34,366 bases of DNA, taken from assembly GCF_900103035.1 (NCBI RefSeq), contig NZ_FMWO01000035.1:1-34366 (forward strand), given 5' to 3'. Position numbers and translations under genes: made by a program. Each line of letters starts with the position of its first letter. Position 1 is the stretch's first letter. The notes under the pieces were generated by a model, which made no database searches, was not told where the DNA came from, and worked only from the letters and a program-made list of their open reading frames with translations. The DNA comes from Nitrosomonas mobilis. GTDB taxonomy: Bacteria > Pseudomonadota > Gammaproteobacteria > Burkholderiales > Nitrosomonadaceae. Below, in pieces: positions 29,918-34,366 of the stretch.

Positions 29918-29993
29918 GGGGGTGTAGCTCAGCTGGGAGAGCACCTGCTTTGCAAGCAGGGGGTCATCGGTTCGATCCCGTTCACCTCCACCA
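29918..29993 (+). tRNA. tRNA-Ala (TGC)
   Basis: The 76-base cloverleaf starts one base after tRNA-Ile. Acceptor strands gggggtg and cacctcc, anticodon loop ttTGCaa (anticodon 29951-29953), ggttcgatccc T arm and encoded CCA are all visible. The Ile-Ala pair in the spacer is the classic bacterial arrangement. Confidence 0.97.
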
Positions 29994-30047
29994 ATCAGAT
30001 ATAGAACTAAAATCTGGGTTGAGGCAAATAATATGTTTGTTAGTAGC

Positions 30048-30059
30048 GTTCTTTAAAAA
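30048..30059 (+). promoter_or_regulatory. boxA-like antitermination site before 23S
   Basis: The sequence gttctttaaaaa in the tRNA-23S spacer resembles the leader boxA and is in the place where many rRNA operons carry a second copy to maintain antitermination through the 23S gene. Confidence 0.6.
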
Positions 30060-30155
30060 ATTAGAAAGTAATTTGGGTTCGATTGTATTTTGATGTAAAA
30101 CATAAAATCAAGATTATATAAAATTGAATTGTATTGTTTGTAATTGAATGGTACA

Positions 30156-30172
30156 GAATTTTCAAGATTATA

Positions 30173-30180
<8 letters not shown>
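30156..30180 (+). other. 23S rRNA processing stem, 5' strand (pairs with 33081-33105)
   Basis: These 25 bases are complementary to 33081-33105 with one G-U pair, and the ends of mature 23S rRNA lie inside the stem. This is the RNase III stalk for pre-23S processing and helps fix both ends of the 23S gene. Confidence 0.9.
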
Positions 30181-33089
<2,909 letters not shown>

Positions 33090-33143
33090 ATAATCTTGAG
33101 AATTCAAATTACTTTACTAATCTTTATAAATTATTACAGTTTT

Positions 33144-33260
33144 TGCTTGGCGGCCATAGCGCTTTGGAACCACCTTTTCCCATCCCGAACAGAGAAGTGA
33201 AACGAAGCAGCGCCGATGATAGTGTGTATACGCATGTGAAAGTAGGACACCGCCAAGCAC
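33144..33260 (+). rRNA. 5S ribosomal RNA
   Basis: The gene is about 117 bases long. The terminal helix is formed by tgcttggcgg (start) and ccgccaagca (end). The internal ccatcccgaacagagaagtgaa segment region and the gatgatagtgtg arm are standard for 5S rRNA. It follows 23S by about 55 bases. Confidence 0.95.
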
Positions 33261-33271
33261 CCTAAATGATA

Positions 33272-33308
33272 GGGCACCACATATTTGAGTAATGTGGTGC
33301 CCTTTTTT
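33272..33308 (+). terminator. Rho-independent terminator of the rRNA operon
   Basis: A perfect 11-bp stem (gggcaccacat at 33272-33282, atgtggtgccc at 33292-33302) is followed directly by six T (33303-33308). It lies 12 bases after 5S and is a strong intrinsic terminator. Confidence 0.96.
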
Positions 33309-33309
33309 G

Positions 33310-33936
33310 TTGTGTGTCCATTTTGTAATTTCTCTTCAATTTGTCATATCGTGTTGCCACTGCACGATACTGCTTTAATCGCGCAAAAGCGTTTTCTACC
33401 AAATGCCGATATTTATACAAGCTCCATCAATTCATGTCTGCATTACCTTTCGATGAATTGCGCTTTTCCTGGTATTACAGGCATGGCTCTTTTCTTTGTT
33501 ATCTGTTCCCGTATACAATCACTGTCATAGCCTTTGTCCGCTACCATCGCTTCCGCGTCAGGTAACCTGGTAATCAAATCGAGTGCGGCAGAACAATCAT
33601 TGACATCTCCAGCCGTGATCTCAGACTCGATTGGCAAGCCATAACTACGAACCGCCAGGTGAATCGTCGTGGTAATTCCTGCACGGCTTTTCCCAATACT
33701 TATTGTCGACTGCTCCCGCACTATGCTGATACGCTTTAACGTAGTGTTATCAATAAATTCTCGTTCACAATCTGGATAAATTCAACGTCTTGAAAATCTA
33801 TCCCATTTGCTACTCAATAACCACGCGTTGAACCTTTTGTAGTTTGGAATTCCAAACTACAAAATATCTCCGGCAGGTCTCTCCACGGACAACCAACACG
33901 CATTCGATACAAAACATAAGGCTATGTCTGCATTAA
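33310..33936 (-). pseudogene. Decayed IS5-family transposase next to the rRNA terminator
   Basis: Transposase fragments on the minus strand are in consecutive order but different frames. YVLYRMRVGCPWRDLPEIF is the N-terminal block. FGIPNYKRFNAWLLSSKWDR leads to IYPDCEREFIDNTTLKRI. A long piece follows with GKSRAGITTTIHLAV, AGDVNDCSAALDLITRLPD and VADKGYDSDCIREQI (second catalytic aspartate region). After another shift comes YKYRHLVENAFARLKQYRAV with TRYDKLKRNYK. At least two frameshifts and internal stops are present, and both ends of the protein are missing. It is related to the IS5 family (IS427-like group, tentative) and is distinct from the relic in the dab array. Its 3' remnant abuts the rRNA terminator. 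Confidence 0.85.
33835..33864. repeat. Perfect 30-bp palindrome inside the IS relic
   Basis: The 15 bases ttttgtagtttggaa (33835-33849) are followed with no spacer by their exact reverse complement (33850-33864). It coincides with the point where the transposase frame shifts between LPEIF and FGIPNYK. Confidence 0.95.
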
Positions 33937-33994
33937 ACGTTGGAACTACCTTTTTGTCGAATAGGCTGGAACCTTAAGACTGGAGGGTATAGTT

Positions 33995-34360
33995 ATGAAA
34001 GCCACTGATTTTCGGGAGTGGTTGGAAAAGATATCGCAACTTAATCGTCGTCAAAAAGAACAGGCCAAACATTATCTGAGCGAGGCGAAGCCACAAGCTG
34101 TGGTTGTGAAATATCTTGAGGATTCTTTTGAGCCGAGTTGTCCGGTCTGCCAGGCGGATCGCCCTCATCGTTGGGGGCACCAGGCGGGGTTGCAACGTTT
34201 TCGCTGTTGCTTATGCAAGCACACATTCACGGCTATTTCGGGAACTCCTTTGGCCCGTCTGCGGCATAAGCAATGGTTGAATTACAGTGCAGCGTTGATT
34301 GAAGGTTTGACCGTGCGAGCTAGCGGCAGGCAATGCGGAATAGACAAAAACACTACTTGA
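33995..34360 (+). pseudogene. IS1595-like transposase, N-terminal part ending at a premature stop
   Basis: The 121-codon frame starts at an ATG with GGAGG eight bases upstream. It encodes a zinc-ribbon domain (CPVCQADRPHRWGHQAG and RFRCCLCKHTF, four cysteines) and then the SGTPLARLRHKQWLNYSAAL and GIDKNTT segments typical of IS1595-family transposases. The family normally continues past KNT with FRWRHRF and the DDE catalytic domain. Here TGA at 34358-34360 ends the frame six bases before the window edge, so it is probably broken by a frameshift. The rest of the element is not visible. Confidence 0.78.
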
Positions 34361-34366
34361 CGTGGC

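Overview
The window looks like chromosomal DNA of a chemolithoautotrophic betaproteobacterium, most likely Nitrosomonas or a close relative. The basis is the 16S rRNA gene (28208-29747), whose signature stretches I recognise as Nitrosomonas-like, together with an unusually large set of inorganic-carbon (Ci) uptake genes. The species cannot be fixed from sequence alone.

Left part (1-16578), almost all on the minus strand. A long array for Ci uptake reads from right to left: NuoM-like protein (16578-15106), long DabA (15087-11806), DabB/NuoL-like (11801-10230), NuoM/N-like (10223-8676), NuoM-like (8642-7131). Then comes a scar region with a dead IS5-family transposase and a six-copy 18-bp tandem repeat. 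It is followed by a second, compact Dab module, DabA (6262-3719) and DabB (3703-1817), and a SulP-family anion transporter (1760-168). Both DabA proteins keep the Cys/Asp...His/Cys zinc-site pattern of the family. There are five antiporter-type membrane subunits in all, but no hydrophilic complex I subunits, carbonic anhydrase or RuBisCO genes. The inferred role is proton-motive-force-driven CO2 hydration and bicarbonate accumulation, with SulP as a separate bicarbonate/anion carrier. The 3' end of a histidine kinase gene converges on sulP at the left edge.

Middle (17454-26485). A CreA-family periplasmic protein (minus strand) is divergent from a tightly packed plus-strand operon: class II aldolase-family protein, large hybrid sensor kinase, sucC and sucD. 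The last three genes each overlap the preceding one by 1-4 bases, so the kinase is translationally coupled to succinyl-CoA synthetase. A small lipoprotein and a PBP4-type D-Ala-D-Ala carboxypeptidase (dacB) follow.

Right part (26486-34366). Relics of a DDE transposase precede a complete rRNA operon: promoter, boxA, 16S, tRNA-Ile(GAT), tRNA-Ala(TGC), 23S, 5S and a strong terminator. RNase III-type processing stems flank both the 16S and 23S genes. Beyond the terminator lie a decayed IS5-family transposase, containing a perfect 30-bp palindrome, and the start of an IS1595-like transposase cut by a stop near the window edge.
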